Position numbers and translations under genes: made by a program
NCBI GenBank assembly: GCA_023665475.1
Contig: JAMPEB010000014.1
Location: 1 to 64,000 of the forward strand
DNA from: Lachnoclostridium sp.
GTDB taxonomy: Bacteria; Bacillota; Clostridia; Lachnospirales; Lachnospiraceae
Length of the DNA: 64,000 nucleotides
Direction of reading: 5' to 3'
Part shown: positions 43,324 to 51,236 of the stretch, one piece after another
Layout: every line of letters starts with the position of its first letter
Numbering within the stretch: position 1 is the stretch's first letter
Notes under the pieces: generated by a model
What the model was told of the DNA's origin: nothing
Database searches by the model: none
What the model saw: only the letters and a program-made list of their open reading frames with translations

Positions 43324-44121
43324 ATGTTGGATCATAACGAAATCACACATATTATTCCCAATGTCAAAGAATTGGATGCTTATGTAGAGGTAGCCGGGAA
43401 GTATTCGCTGGGATTTGAATATAATGATTTTTTTATCCCGGATTTGTTGGATGACCCGGAAGAGGTCAGGCAGAGAATTGCTGTGTATAACGGACTGGGA
43501 AGACCTAAAGGAAGGGATACCCTTCACGGAGCTTTTTTGGACATTGTTCCTTTCAGTCAGGACAGCGGCATTCGCAAACACAGCATTTACCGGATGCAAC
43601 AGTCGGTGGAGATTGCCGGAGAGCTGGGATGCCGGGGTGTCATATTTCACACGGGATTGATACCTGATATGGTAGGGGATGAAAAATACCGTTCTCATTG
43701 GCTGGAATCCATGGCGGACACCGTGAGGATGCTTTTAAAGCAGGACAGCAGTATAGAGATATACTGTGAAAATATGTTTGACGAATCTCCGCAGGAATTG
43801 GCGGAACTGGCAAAGCTCCTGCAGGAGGAAGAACGCTTTGGCGTTTGTCTGGACATAGGTCATATGATGTTGAAAACCAAGGAGCCGGCGGAGTGGTTTC
43901 GGATTCTGGGGTCAAGTATCCGTCATTTTCACATGAACGACAATTATTTAAAACGGGACAATCATTTGGCGCTGGGCGACGGAGAGATTGACTGGAATGA
44001 TATATTTGCATTAATGAGTCGGCATGGATTGTGGGACAGAAGCAGACTGTTGGAAGTAAGCGATCTTGAAAAGATTCATATCAGTCTGGACTACTTGGAG
44101 AAACAATATTTCAATGCCTGA
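43324..44121 (+). CDS. sugar phosphate isomerase/epimerase (AP-endonuclease-2 TIM barrel)
   Basis: This 265-aa TIM-barrel protein of the xylose-isomerase-like family has metal-ligand motifs in LHGAFLDIVPFSQDSG near 59, GVIFHTG near 103, EIYCENMFDESPQ near 141, VCLDIGHMML near 177 and HFHMNDN near 203. It probably isomerises or epimerises a sugar or its phosphate. It lies 6 nt after the HD-GYP gene and 13 nt before the aminotransferase, so it may open the nucleotide-sugar cluster while sharing the upstream transcript. The exact substrate is not evident. Confidence 0.75.
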   Translation: MLDHNEITHIIPNVKELDAYVEVAGKYSLGFEYNDFFIPDLLDDPEEVRQRIAVYNGLGRPKGRDTLHGAFLDIVPFSQDSGIRKHSIYRMQQSVEIAGELGCRGVIFHTGLIPDMVGDEKYRSHWLESMADTVRMLLKQDSSIEIYCENMFDESPQELAELAKLLQEEERFGVCLDIGHMMLKTKEPAEWFRILGSSIRHFHMNDNYLKRDNHLALGDGEIDWNDIFALMSRHGLWDRSRLLEVSDLEKIHISLDYLEKQYFNA

Positions 44122-44134
44122 AAGGAAAGGTTAA

Positions 44135-45238
44135 ATGACGATGATACCGGTAAATGAACTAGTGAGAGGATTTAATTTATATAGAGAGGAATATGAGCAA
44201 AAAGCGGTTTCCGTGTTGAGAAGCGGATGGTATGTCCTCGGAAAAGAAGTGGAGCAGTTTGAGCTGGAATATGCGAAATCTCTTGGGGGAGACTGTTACT
44301 GCGCCGGCGTGGATAACGGTCTGAACGCTATCCGTCTGGGACTTTATGCCTGCGGCATCGGTCCGGGGGATGAAGTGATTGTACAGGCAAACGGTTATAT
44401 CGCAACTATGCTGGGTGTTACCCAGAACGGAGGGATACCGGTATTTGTGGAGCCGGACAAATACCACAATCTGGATCCGGATAAAATCGAAGCGGCGATT
44501 ACGGATAAGACCAAAGCTGTTTTGGTGACACATCTCTACGGTCAGGCAACCAGAATGGACAAGGTGCTGGAAGTATGCAAAAAACACAATTTAATGCTTT
44601 TTGAGGATTGCGCCCAATCTCATTTTTCTTCTTATAAGGGAACTTATACGGGACTTTTCGGAGACGCGGGATTTTTCAGTTTTTATCCCACGAAGAATCT
44701 GGGCTGCTTTGGAGACGGCGGCGGCGTAGTGTCGCGGAATAAAGAGCTGATTGACAGGATTAAGGTTTTGCGGAATTACGGAAGCGATTATAAATATCAC
44801 AATGTAGAGCCGGGCTTCAATTCCAGACTGGATGAGCTGCAAGCGGGGCTTTTGCGGGTGAAGTTGAGTCATATGCCGGAGCTGCTTGCCAACAGGAGGC
44901 ATATTGCGGAATCTTACCTGAGGGGAATCAAGAATCCTTTGGTGGAGCTGCCGTTTCTGGCGGAGGATGTGGTGCCCATCTGGTATCTCTTTGTAGTGAG
45001 GGTAAAGGATCAGGCAGGATTTCGGAAATATATGCAGGACAACGGTGTTCAGACGGATATACATTTCCCCACACCGCCCCATATGCAGCCTGCTTTGGCA
45101 TATTTGGGGCATCATGAGGGGTCTTTCCCCATTGCGGAAAATTATTGCAAAACCGTTGTTTCGCTGCCTATGATGGATTATTTGTCCGAGGAGGAAATCG
45201 AGACGGTGATTAAGGTGGTGAATGCATATGAAGGATAG
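44135..45238 (+). CDS. DegT/DnrJ/EryC1/StrS sugar aminotransferase
   Basis: This 367-aa PLP enzyme aminates a keto group of a nucleotide-linked deoxysugar. The family motifs are SGWYVLGKEVEQFE (25-38), GVDNGLNAIRLGL near 53, EDCAQSHFSSYKG near 153, the PLP-lysine in FYPTKNLGCFGDGGGVV near 187, and NSRLDELQAGLL near 228. Neighbours suggest amination at C3 or C4 of a 6-deoxyhexose. It overlaps the 3,4-ketoisomerase gene by 11 nt. Confidence 0.9.
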   Translation: MTMIPVNELVRGFNLYREEYEQKAVSVLRSGWYVLGKEVEQFELEYAKSLGGDCYCAGVDNGLNAIRLGLYACGIGPGDEVIVQANGYIATMLGVTQNGGIPVFVEPDKYHNLDPDKIEAAITDKTKAVLVTHLYGQATRMDKVLEVCKKHNLMLFEDCAQSHFSSYKGTYTGLFGDAGFFSFYPTKNLGCFGDGGGVVSRNKELIDRIKVLRNYGSDYKYHNVEPGFNSRLDELQAGLLRVKLSHMPELLANRRHIAESYLRGIKNPLVELPFLAEDVVPIWYLFVVRVKDQAGFRKYMQDNGVQTDIHFPTPPHMQPALAYLGHHEGSFPIAENYCKTVVSLPMMDYLSEEEIETVIKVVNAYEG

Positions 45239-45641
45239 AAAATATTATCTGGTGGATATCCGCTGTGTGGAAGAGGCAGACGGAAAGCTGATTGTTGCGG
45301 AAAGCGGCGCACAGGTTCCCTTTGATATCAAAAGAGTCTTTTGTGTAAAAGATGTGGCAAAAGGACAGGAGAGAGGAACCCATGCCACCAAGAAAACCAA
45401 ATTGATTCTGGTTCCTTTGGCGGGGGCCTGCGAGGTGGAAGTGGACACCGGAACCAGGAAGGAAACTTTTTACATGGATTCGCCTACAAAGGGACTGTAT
45501 ATTGATGAAATGATATGGCGAACCATGAAAAACTTCACGCCGGACTGCATTATGATGGCTTTGGCAGACCGGGTCTTTGACGCGCAGGACGAAACCTATA
45601 ATGATTATGAAGAATTTCTTGCAGCGGTGGCAGCCGACTGA
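45228..45641 (+). CDS. WxcM/FdtA-like nucleotide-sugar 3,4-ketoisomerase
   Basis: This 137-aa cupin is related to FdtA, which shifts the keto group of dTDP-4-keto-6-deoxyglucose from C4 to C3. Motifs include the IKRVFCVKDVAKGQERGTHA segment (split), with the family Arg-Gly-His in RGTHATKKTKLILVPLAG near 46, and GLYIDEMIWRTMKNFTPDCIMMALADR near 87. The ATG at 45228 fits the AAGGTGG site better than the ATG at 45222. The 3-keto product is the substrate for 3-amination by DegT enzymes such as the one just upstream. Confidence 0.8.
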   Translation: MKDRKYYLVDIRCVEEADGKLIVAESGAQVPFDIKRVFCVKDVAKGQERGTHATKKTKLILVPLAGACEVEVDTGTRKETFYMDSPTKGLYIDEMIWRTMKNFTPDCIMMALADRVFDAQDETYNDYEEFLAAVAAD

Positions 45642-45682
45642 AACCCTTTGCAGCACACATGTTTATGAAAGGAGACAGCCTT

Positions 45683-47026
45683 TTGAAAATGGAAGAGCAT
45701 CAATATAGTCTGCATGTAACAAAGGATATCCTTTCATGGCTGGAAGAGCGCAAAAATCATCTGGAGGTCCGGTTAGAGCAGATTACCTTGGATGAGTGCG
45801 AACCTTGGTATTATGATGAAACGGAAGGATTGATTCGCAACAGGAAAGGGACTTTTTTCCAGATTGCGGGGATTAGGCTGGTTCAGGCTGACGGTCAGGT
45901 CACGGAACAGCCTATTATCTTACAGGATGAAATCGGTTTTCTGGGCATTATCTGCTGTCAGATAAAGGGCGTATGGCATTATCTGATGCAGGCGAAAATC
46001 GAGCCGGGCAATGTCAATCATGTACAGGTGTCTCCCACCATTCAGGCGACCAAAAGTAATTTTACCAGACAGCACGGGGGCGCAAGTCCGGCATTTCTGG
46101 AATATTTTCTGAATATGCAGCCGGGAAATGTGCTGGTGGATCAGATACAGTCGGAGCAGTCTTCACGCTTTTTGCGAAAGAGAAACAGAAATGTGATTCT
46201 GACGGTGGAGCGGCAGATAGAAGAGCCGCCGACCCACAGATGGATGACCTTGGCGCAGATTAAAGAGTTGATGAAATATGACAACCTTGTCAATATGGAC
46301 ACCCGGACGGTTTTATCCTGCATGCCCTATGTTCTGCTGGGAGAAGAGGGGGATGTGCCCTTTAAAGATAAACTATATTTTCACAGAACCGCAGGCTCCC
46401 TCGACAGGCAGACCATCGTTAATATTTATCATCAAATCAATAATTATAAAATGTTTGAAAAGGGAAGCGTTGAAAAAGTGCCTCTGTTTGCCCTGCGGAA
46501 TTGGAAAATGCAGAACGGGGAATTCTGCAACGGGGGAGACTACTCTTTTAAGATTATTTTCTGTAATATTGTAATAGAGGGGCGGGAAGTGAATCAGTGG
46601 AAGCAGCCTTTGTTTGCCGCTACGGGAATCGCTACCTTTGGTCTGATATGCTGTGACGACGGCGGAATCTTGAAATTTTTAGTGAAGGTCAGACCGGAAA
46701 TCGGCTGCTTTGACGGTGCGGAGCTTGGTCCTACCGTACAAAAGGAAGCAAATGCCTCTGTTCCCGAGGACAATGTGAATCGGGTGTTTTGGCAAAAGCT
46801 CCGGGAGAAAGAGGGCATTCTGGTGGATGTGCTGTTGTCGGAGGAAGGCGGGCGTTTTTATCAGGAGCAGAATCGTAATGTGATTATTTCCATCGAAAAG
46901 GGAGAGCTGGCGGAACTGCCTCCCGGCTATGTATGGAGCGATTACGGGACTTTGAATATTTTGACACAGATTAATAATTGCCTGAACATTCAACTGAGGA
47001 ATCTGCTTTCCATTTTACAATTATAA
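45683..47026 (+). CDS. NDP-hexose 2,3-dehydratase
   Basis: This enzyme of about 447 aa is made of two homologous halves, as in EvaA/SpnO. The first half has QPIILQDEIGFLGIICCQI, LMQAKIEPGNVNHVQVSPTI and ATKSNFTRQHGGASP. The second has REVNQWKQPLFAATG, LVKVRPEIGCFDGAELGPTV and ENVNRVFWQKL-like segments. It removes the 2-hydroxyl of dTDP-4-keto-6-deoxyglucose, a step otherwise known from antibiotic deoxysugar pathways. The start is uncertain: TTG 45683 has AAAGGAG at good spacing, ATG 45689 is two codons on, and ATG 45659 would place the site inside the gene. Confidence 0.88.
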   Translation: MKMEEHQYSLHVTKDILSWLEERKNHLEVRLEQITLDECEPWYYDETEGLIRNRKGTFFQIAGIRLVQADGQVTEQPIILQDEIGFLGIICCQIKGVWHYLMQAKIEPGNVNHVQVSPTIQATKSNFTRQHGGASPAFLEYFLNMQPGNVLVDQIQSEQSSRFLRKRNRNVILTVERQIEEPPTHRWMTLAQIKELMKYDNLVNMDTRTVLSCMPYVLLGEEGDVPFKDKLYFHRTAGSLDRQTIVNIYHQINNYKMFEKGSVEKVPLFALRNWKMQNGEFCNGGDYSFKIIFCNIVIEGREVNQWKQPLFAATGIATFGLICCDDGGILKFLVKVRPEIGCFDGAELGPTVQKEANASVPEDNVNRVFWQKLREKEGILVDVLLSEEGGRFYQEQNRNVIISIEKGELAELPPGYVWSDYGTLNILTQINNCLNIQLRNLLSILQL

Positions 47027-47057
47027 ATTCAGAGCAAAACAATAGTGGAGACCGATT

Positions 47058-48092
47058 ATGAAAAAAATCAGAATAGGCATTTTAGGCGCTTCGGATATTG
47101 CATACCGGCGGTTTCTGCCGGCGTTAAAAAAGACAGAAACCTTTGAGTTTGCGGGAGTCGCCGTAGCAGACTGCAAAGAATGGGGCGGCGGGTATGAGGA
47201 ATCCTCCTATGCGCCTCTTTTATCTGCCAAGAAAGAAAAAGCAGAAAAATTTTTGGAAAACTTTGGCGGCAAACTCTATGTCGGTTACGAGAATCTGCTG
47301 TGTTCGGAAGAGATTGATGCGGTTTATGTTCCTCTGCCTCCCAGTCTGCACTATTTTTGGTGCCATAAAGCATTAACGCTGGGAAAGCATGTTTTGTCGG
47401 AAAAGCCCTGTACGGTCAAAGAGGAAGACACCGCAGAACTGGTTCGGCTGGCGGAAGAAAAAAGACTTGCACTTAATGAAAATTATGCGTTCAGTATGCA
47501 TAAACAGATAGGCAAAATTAAGGAATTGATAAGCGAAGGGGCAATAGGCGAGGTTCGGCTGGTTCGTTCGGCATTTGGATTCCCCTATAGAAATGCATCG
47601 GATTTTCGTTATATCAAAGAGTTGGGGGGCGGCGCCCTTTTGGACTGCGGAGGATATGTCTTAAAAGCGGCGCAGCTCTTTTTGGGAGAAGATATCAGAG
47701 TGCTCACGGCGGCTTTGCATAGTACGCCCGGACATAATGTTGACATTTACGGCAGCGTGGTGGTGGCGGACAAAGACCGGAGGGAAGCACAGCTTGCTTT
47801 TGGGATGGACAATTCTTATCGGTGCGAGCTGGAAGTGTGGGGAAGCAAGGCCTGTATTCTGGCTCCCAGAATTTTTACGCCTCCGGCGGATTTTGAAGCG
47901 CAGATTATCATAAAAGGCCAGCAGGAAGAGGTTGTGAAAGTAGAGCCTGACGACCAATTTGCCCATGGTATAGAATTTTTCGGAGCCTGCATAGATAATG
48001 AAGAAATCCGAAAAGCTGCCGGAAAAGATCTTTTGAGACAGGCACGCCTTTTGGAAGAGGTCAGGGAAAAGGATATTGTAGGGAACTATTAA
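47058..48092 (+). CDS. Gfo/Idh/MocA oxidoreductase, probable sugar 3-ketoreductase
   Basis: This 344-aa NAD(P)-dependent enzyme has a Rossmann domain, RIGILGASDIAYRRFLPAL (4-22), then YVPLPPSLHYFWCHKAL near 96 and the catalytic EKPCTVK near 115. Together with the 2,3-dehydratase, a 3-ketoreductase of this family (SpnN/EvaE-like partner) would yield dTDP-4-keto-2,6-dideoxyhexose. It lies 31 nt downstream of the dehydratase with GGAG before the ATG. The assignment as 3-ketoreductase rests on context. Confidence 0.82.
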   Translation: MKKIRIGILGASDIAYRRFLPALKKTETFEFAGVAVADCKEWGGGYEESSYAPLLSAKKEKAEKFLENFGGKLYVGYENLLCSEEIDAVYVPLPPSLHYFWCHKALTLGKHVLSEKPCTVKEEDTAELVRLAEEKRLALNENYAFSMHKQIGKIKELISEGAIGEVRLVRSAFGFPYRNASDFRYIKELGGGALLDCGGYVLKAAQLFLGEDIRVLTAALHSTPGHNVDIYGSVVVADKDRREAQLAFGMDNSYRCELEVWGSKACILAPRIFTPPADFEAQIIIKGQQEEVVKVEPDDQFAHGIEFFGACIDNEEIRKAAGKDLLRQARLLEEVREKDIVGNY

Positions 48093-48118
48093 CCGCCGGA
48101 GACGGCATGGAGGATTTT

Positions 48119-48478
48119 ATGGAACAAAGAATTTTATCCTACCGAAAGTACATTGATGAATTGCTGAAGAAAGAAAATCAGGAGTGGCAGAAAATTGCGG
48201 AATGGCATCTGGTGCAAATAGGATTTTTTCAGCATGAGAGACTGATTCATCTGATTGTCACCGTTACCTTTGCACTGCTTGAAATGATGTCTATGTGCAT
48301 GACACTGATATCATTTTCGCCTTTTCTGGGATTGCTGACCATACTGCTGTTGGTACTCTTGATTCCCTATATCAGGCATTATTATATTCTGGAAAACGAA
48401 GTGCAGAAGATGTATGGTCAATACGACAGAATGATGGAGCACTTGGGAGAACACACATTTAGAAAAGATAAGAATTAG
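48119..48478 (+). CDS. small membrane protein, two helices
   Basis: This 119-aa protein opens MEQRILSYRKYIDELLKK and has two adjacent hydrophobic helices (about 42-85, LIVTVTFALLEMMSMCMTLI then FLGLLTILLLVLLIPYI). Cytoplasmic ends would be charged. No family is recognised. GGAGG sits five bases before ATG 48119; the ATG at 48107 is part of that site. It is the last gene of the nucleotide-sugar block, before a new promoter. Confidence 0.7.
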   Translation: MEQRILSYRKYIDELLKKENQEWQKIAEWHLVQIGFFQHERLIHLIVTVTFALLEMMSMCMTLISFSPFLGLLTILLLVLLIPYIRHYYILENEVQKMYGQYDRMMEHLGEHTFRKDKN

Positions 48479-48498
48479 GGAATTCCTAAAAATAAAAC

Positions 48499-48527
48499 TT
48501 TATCCCCTATCTATTTAATGTTATAAT
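48499..48527 (+). promoter_or_regulatory. promoter of the polysaccharide deacetylase gene
   Basis: A weak -35, TTTATC (48499-48504), a 17-nt spacer and TATAAT (48522-48527). The predicted start point lies right at ATGATG (48535), so the first short frame may be leaderless. Confidence 0.5.
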
Positions 48528-48534
48528 AAAAAAG

Positions 48535-48618
48535 ATGATGCATTCCGGCATATATAAAAGCCGTGCAGAAATCAAGATAAGATTGAAAATGCCGCTTGCG
48601 CGGCGGAATGAGAGGTAA
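48535..48618 (+). CDS. 27-codon upstream ORF in the deacetylase leader
   Basis: The ORF starts about seven bases after the -10 box, encodes MMHSGIYKSRAEIKIRLK plus MPLARRNER, and ends in TAA two bases before the deacetylase ATG. It reads through the leader hairpin and the ribosome-binding site. It has no Shine-Dalgarno of its own. The distance to the next start fits translational coupling. It may also be chance. Confidence 0.25.
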   Translation: MMHSGIYKSRAEIKIRLKMPLARRNER

Positions 48619-48620
48619 AT
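48591..48620 (+). promoter_or_regulatory. hairpin plus Shine-Dalgarno leader module of the deacetylase gene
   Basis: GATTGAAAATGCCGCTTGCG then CGGCGGAATGAGAGG: the hairpin GCCGC/GCGGC (48591-48604) and the AGAGG site match the ftsH and glgP leaders. Confidence 0.5.
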
Positions 48621-49493
48621 ATGAAAGTATATATCTGTTTCCCGGAGGGGAAGGCAAAAGTTCTCACTATGAGCTATGACGACGGTAAGGAAGAGGATAT
48701 CCGCCTGCTGGAGATTTTTAATAAATATGGCATCAAGGGTACTTTTAATTTGAATTATGGCATGATGTGTCAGGACCAGACGGGGCAGAAGCATCCCCGC
48801 ATCGGCAAGGAGCGGATTAAGGAGCTTTACAAGGGTCATGAAATCGCTACGCATACCATGACGCATCCCACCATTGCCCGCTGCCCTCTGACGGAAGTGG
48901 TGGAGGAAATTCTGGAAGACAGAAGAGGTCTGGAGAGCATTACCGGAACTTTGGTGAGGGGACATGCTTATCCTAACGGCTCTTACAATGAAGAGATTAA
49001 ACAATTGTTCCGGCAAATGGGCATTGCCTATGCCAGAGTGACGGAATCCATGGCGGACACGGAAATTGCTCCCGACCTTGCCAAGTGGCGCAGGATAACG
49101 GATTATTCCCTGCCGGAAGATTACATGGCATGGCGTCCTACCTGTCATCATGACGATCCCAGACTGATGGAGAGAGCGGAATTTTTCGCAAATTTTGAAA
49201 AGTCGCAGTACCTGAAGATTTTATATATCTGGGGACACAGCTATGAGTTCAATGATAATGATAATTGGGAAGTGATGGAAGAATTTTGCAAATATATGGG
49301 CGGCAGACCGGATATCTGGTATGCTACCAATATTGAAATTGTTGACTACATGGAGGCAGCCCGCAATCTTAAATTTTCCGCGGATTATTGTTCTGTTTAC
49401 AATCCCAATGCCCAGAGCGTCTGGCTGCAGTTAAACGGAAGCCAATGTGTGGAGATAAAAGGGGGAGCCTTCGTAAATCTGAAGGAATGTTAA
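48621..49493 (+). CDS. polysaccharide deacetylase family protein
   Basis: This 290-aa NodB-fold hydrolase has no signal peptide. Motif 1 reads SYDDGKEEDI (residues 15-24; usually TFDDG), the zinc-binding HxxxH is in ATHTMTHPT near 78, and RGHAYPNGSYNEEIK near 113 is motif 3. It removes acetyl groups from a sugar, possibly an intracellular intermediate, given that no export signal is seen. It has its own promoter and a leader of the dispersed hairpin type. glpK follows after 42 nt. Confidence 0.85.
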   Translation: MKVYICFPEGKAKVLTMSYDDGKEEDIRLLEIFNKYGIKGTFNLNYGMMCQDQTGQKHPRIGKERIKELYKGHEIATHTMTHPTIARCPLTEVVEEILEDRRGLESITGTLVRGHAYPNGSYNEEIKQLFRQMGIAYARVTESMADTEIAPDLAKWRRITDYSLPEDYMAWRPTCHHDDPRLMERAEFFANFEKSQYLKILYIWGHSYEFNDNDNWEVMEEFCKYMGGRPDIWYATNIEIVDYMEAARNLKFSADYCSVYNPNAQSVWLQLNGSQCVEIKGGAFVNLKEC

Positions 49494-49535
49494 AGAGAAT
49501 CATCGCAAAGGACATGCGCGGAAACGGAGATTGAG

Positions 49536-51026
49536 ATGAAGCAATATATTATGGCATTGGATCAGGGAACTACAAGTTCAAGATGTATTCTTTTTGATAA
49601 GAGCGGCAATATCTGCTCCATGGCGCAGAAGGAATTTACCCAGATTTATCCCAATCCCGGATGGGTGGAGCATAATCCCATGGAAATCTGGTCTTCCCAG
49701 TTGGCGGTGGCAATCGAGTGCATGGCGAGGAAGGGTGTGTCCGCGGAGGAGATAGCGGCAATCGGGATTACCAACCAGAGAGAAACGACGGTCATTTGGG
49801 ATAAGACTACGGGAGAACCTGTTTACAATGCCATTGTATGGCAGTGCCGCCGTACTTCGGACAAGATTGAAGAGTTAAAAGAGGGCGGTTTTGACAATGT
49901 TATCAGAACTAAGACCGGTCTGATACCCGATGCTTATTTCAGCGCTTCCAAGATAGGATGGATTCTTGATAATGTACCGGGAGCAAGGCAGCGTGCGGAA
50001 AACGGAGAGTTGCTTTTCGGAACGGTGGATACATGGCTGATCTGGAATCTGACCAAAGGGGCGGTTCATGCCACGGACTATACCAATGCTTCCCGCACCA
50101 TGCTTTATGATATTCATAAGCTGTGCTGGGATAAAGATATTATGGAAAGATTCCGGATTCCCGAGTCCCTGCTGCCCAAGGTGTGCGCTTCCAGCGGTAT
50201 ATTCGGAGAGACGGACGCTGCGATATTCGGCAGAGCCATTCCTATTGCAGGCGTAGCGGGGGATCAGCAGGCGGCGCTTTTCGGGCAGTGTTGTTTTGAA
50301 CAGGGAGAGGTAAAGAACACTTACGGAACCGGATGCTTCATGCTGATGAATACGGGGCATGATGCCATTACATCGAAATCGGGTCTTTTGACCACCATTG
50401 CCGCCAGCGTTTCAAAACAGGTAGAGTACGCTCTTGAAGGCAGCGTGTTTGTGGCAGGGGCAGGCATTCAGTGGCTGCGGGACAGTATGGGGATGATACA
50501 AACGGCTCCTCAGTCGGAAGAGGCGGCAAAACAGGTGGAGGATACTGCCGGAATGTATATCGTTCCTGCTTTTGCGGGATTGGGTGCTCCCTATTGGAAT
50601 CAATATGCCAGAGGCATGGCAGTGGGTTTGACCAGAGGATGCACAAGAGAACATTTTATCAGGGCTACTTTAGAGTCCATTGCCTACCAGACAGCGGATG
50701 TGCTGACGGCAATGGAGCAGGACAGCGGGATTCACTTAAAGAGTTTGAAGGTGGACGGCGGCGCAAGCGCCAACGATTTCCTGATGCAGTTTCAATCCGA
50801 CATTCTGGATACGCGGGTACATCGCCCGAAGTGTATAGAAACTACCGCATTGGGTGCGGCTTATCTGGCAGGGCTTGCCGTCGGCTATTGGAAAGATAAG
50901 GCGGAAATCCGTGAGAATTGGCAGATAGATGAAGATTTTACGCCGGATATGAAAGAGGAACGCAGAGAAGAGCTTTTAAGAGGCTGGCACAAAGCGGTGA
51001 AGTGCGCGCTTTCATGGGGAGCGTGA
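49536..51026 (+). CDS. glpK: glycerol kinase
   Basis: This 496-aa FGGY kinase converts glycerol to glycerol-3-phosphate. Family motifs are [15 protein letters not shown] (7-21), [14 protein letters not shown] near 80, [17 protein letters not shown] near 238, [15 protein letters not shown] and [13 protein letters not shown] near 346. Where enterococcal GlpK has the HPr-phosphorylated His in YHFYG, this protein reads AAIFG (about residue 230), so PTS-type activation looks absent. The ribosome-binding context is GCGCGGAAACGGAGATTGAG. Structured element copy 4 begins at its stop codon. Confidence 0.95.
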   Translation: MKQYIMALDQGTTSSRCILFDKSGNICSMAQKEFTQIYPNPGWVEHNPMEIWSSQLAVAIECMARKGVSAEEIAAIGITNQRETTVIWDKTTGEPVYNAIVWQCRRTSDKIEELKEGGFDNVIRTKTGLIPDAYFSASKIGWILDNVPGARQRAENGELLFGTVDTWLIWNLTKGAVHATDYTNASRTMLYDIHKLCWDKDIMERFRIPESLLPKVCASSGIFGETDAAIFGRAIPIAGVAGDQQAALFGQCCFEQGEVKNTYGTGCFMLMNTGHDAITSKSGLLTTIAASVSKQVEYALEGSVFVAGAGIQWLRDSMGMIQTAPQSEEAAKQVEDTAGMYIVPAFAGLGAPYWNQYARGMAVGLTRGCTREHFIRATLESIAYQTADVLTAMEQDSGIHLKSLKVDGGASANDFLMQFQSDILDTRVHRPKCIETTALGAAYLAGLAVGYWKDKAEIRENWQIDEDFTPDMKEERREELLRGWHKAVKCALSWGA

Positions 51027-51029
51027 AGA

Positions 51030-51118
51030 GCGTGAAGAGATTTTCTAAGCAGTCAAAGTACGCCTGCTAAGAAAATCTAAAACTTCACGCCGAAAAACGC
51101 CAAGGGCGGGCGTTTTTC
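51030..51118 (+). ncRNA. structured intergenic element, copy 4
   Basis: The outer stem is GCGTGAAG (51030-51037) / CTTCACGC (51083-51090). The inner stem is AGATTTTCTAAGCAG (51038-51052) / CTGCTAAGAAAATCT (51064-51078), with the same A.A mismatch. The 3' hairpin is GAAAAACGCC (51092-51101) / GGCGTTTTTC (51109-51118). Directly after the glpK stop, the 3' arm TTTTTC could make it a terminator-like end. Confidence 0.6.
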
Positions 51119-51204
51119 ATAAGGCTGCCGGTTGGCTTGGGATTTCGCGGAGCAGAATATAGAGGGCGGGCGTTTTTCATAGGGTGCCGGTTGGCTTGGG
51201 ATTT
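51104..51204 (+). repeat. 60-bp tandem duplication downstream of glpK
   Basis: The block starting GGGCGGGCGTTTTTCATA and continuing with TGCCGGTTGGCTTGGGATTT occurs at 51104 and again at 51164 with few differences. The first unit overlaps the 3' arm of element copy 4, so that arm is present twice. The stretch from 51027 to 51236 holds no gene. Confidence 0.75.
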
Positions 51205-51236
51205 GAGCGGTTAGTGAGAGAACAGGAGGCGTTGTT

